Assembly: GCA_016722505.1 (NCBI GenBank)
Contig: JADKJH010000001.1
Span: forward strand, 1 to 64,000
Reading direction: 5' to 3'
Source: Holophagaceae bacterium
GTDB lineage: Bacteria; Acidobacteriota; Holophagae; Holophagales; Holophagaceae
DNA length: 64,000 nt
Shown: positions 63,596 through 64,000 of the stretch, piece by piece
Position numbering within the stretch: the stretch's first letter is position 1
Layout of the letters: the number at the start of each line of letters is the position of its first letter
Program-made: the position numbers and the translations under genes
Notes under the pieces: model-generated
The model's database searches: none
The model's input: the letters and a program-made list of their open reading frames with translations, nothing else
Told to the model about the DNA's origin: nothing

Positions 63596-64000
63596 CTATC
63601 GCGCAGAGGTAACGGAGATCGCCTTCAGGAAGGTCTCCACCGAAGCCCGCGCATCCTCTGGCTTGAGGCTTCGTTGAATCGCGCCAGCCTCCATGGCTTG
63701 CGTCGCATTCCAACGTTCCAGGCCCTGGAAAAGGCGATCCGCACCGGCATCTCCCAATATTTCCACCAACCGCACCGTGCCTCCAAAACCCGTGAGGATG
63801 CCATGCAGCGCAGCAGGATGAGCCAGCTTCAACACCCCCTTTGAAGCTGTGCCAACCTCGATCCCCCAGCGTTCCTGGCCGGACAAAGCAAGATCGCATC
63901 CCCCACCCATGGCGGCGCCGCTGATGAGCGTGAGGCTACGCCAGCCGGGCCACAGCAGGTGTTCCATCACCCGCTGGCCCCGCCGGGCAAAGGCATCAGC
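63596..64000 (-). CDS. Crotonase-family protein (5' partial)
   Basis: 135 codons; the frame is open to the window edge. SLTLISGAAMGGGCDLALSGQERWG is the crotonase oxyanion-hole and loop region (GGG motif), followed by FGGTVRLVEILGDAGADRLF and a C-terminal helix. Enoyl-CoA hydratase/isomerase fold, possibly the N-terminal part of a multifunctional protein or a short family member. Catalytic specificity cannot be assigned. Confidence 0.75.
   Translation of the reverse strand, partial: ADAFARRGQRVMEHLLWPGWRSLTLISGAAMGGGCDLALSGQERWGIEVGTASKGVLKLAHPAALHGILTGFGGTVRLVEILGDAGADRLFQGLERWNATQAMEAGAIQRSLKPEDARASVETFLKAISVTSAR

Overview
The window looks like a GC-rich (roughly 60%) Gram-negative bacterial chromosome. 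I infer Acidobacteriota, possibly a Holophagae-type organism, from the overall character: an outer membrane (Wza lipoprotein, Omp85 barrel), many Ser/Thr kinase and propeller proteins, and a microcompartment carrying DeoC and RpiB. No rRNA is present; the only RNA gene is one tRNA-Val. At least ten genes are broken by single-base changes, several plainly at short homopolymers, which reads as uncorrected long-read consensus error more than real decay.

Layout. (1) 1-22.0 kb: surface-polysaccharide locus. A WbpA/B/D/E set makes a UDP-2,3-diacetamido uronic acid. A WbpG/HisH/HisF-type amidotransferase, a second amidotransferase fused to its own glutaminase domain, Wzx, Wzy and two glycosyltransferases form a strikingly AT-rich block. 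Two near-identical tandem Wzc tyrosine autokinases each have a purine-rich short tandem repeat just upstream. Wza, a Wzb-type phosphatase and an AbiEii-type three-gene cassette follow. (2) 22-40.5 kb: accessory island with parts of at least two lasso-peptide pathways. A compact set HprK-like kinase, PqqD-like B1, transglutaminase-like B2 and asparagine synthetase-like C (36.8-40.2 kb) is followed by an unlisted 50-aa precursor-like ORF (40261-40413). A scattered second set comprises C at 27.9-29.7 kb, B2/B1 at 32.9-34.0 kb, a kinase at 25.7 kb and a nucleotidyltransferase at 23-24 kb, with a 54-aa precursor-like ORF just downstream of C (27598-27762). HipBA, an IS3-family element and dispersed repeats interrupt this island. 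(3) 40.5-53.6 kb: tRNA-Val, an Omp85/TamA-like protein, STAS protein, ispG, yidD, a sensory diguanylate cyclase, secreted propeller-type proteins, and remnants of a histidine kinase, a response regulator and an IS91-like transposase. (4) 53.7-59.0 kb: a nine-gene microcompartment operon (three BMC-P, one BMC-H, two BMC-T, aldehyde dehydrogenase, DeoC, RpiB-like). All three enzymes begin with short amphipathic helices resembling encapsulation peptides. (5) 59.2-64 kb: a small coupled ORF with a PlsC acyltransferase, a Ser/Thr kinase with TPR repeats, an outer-membrane protein and the end of a crotonase-family gene.

How they work together: region 1 makes and exports an acetamidino-sugar-containing polysaccharide. 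Region 2 would make one or two lasso peptides, with B1 binding the leader, B2 cleaving it, C closing the macrolactam and the kinase or nucleotidyltransferase possibly tailoring the product; no dedicated ABC exporter was seen. Region 4 would confine aldehyde released by DeoC and oxidise it to acyl-CoA.
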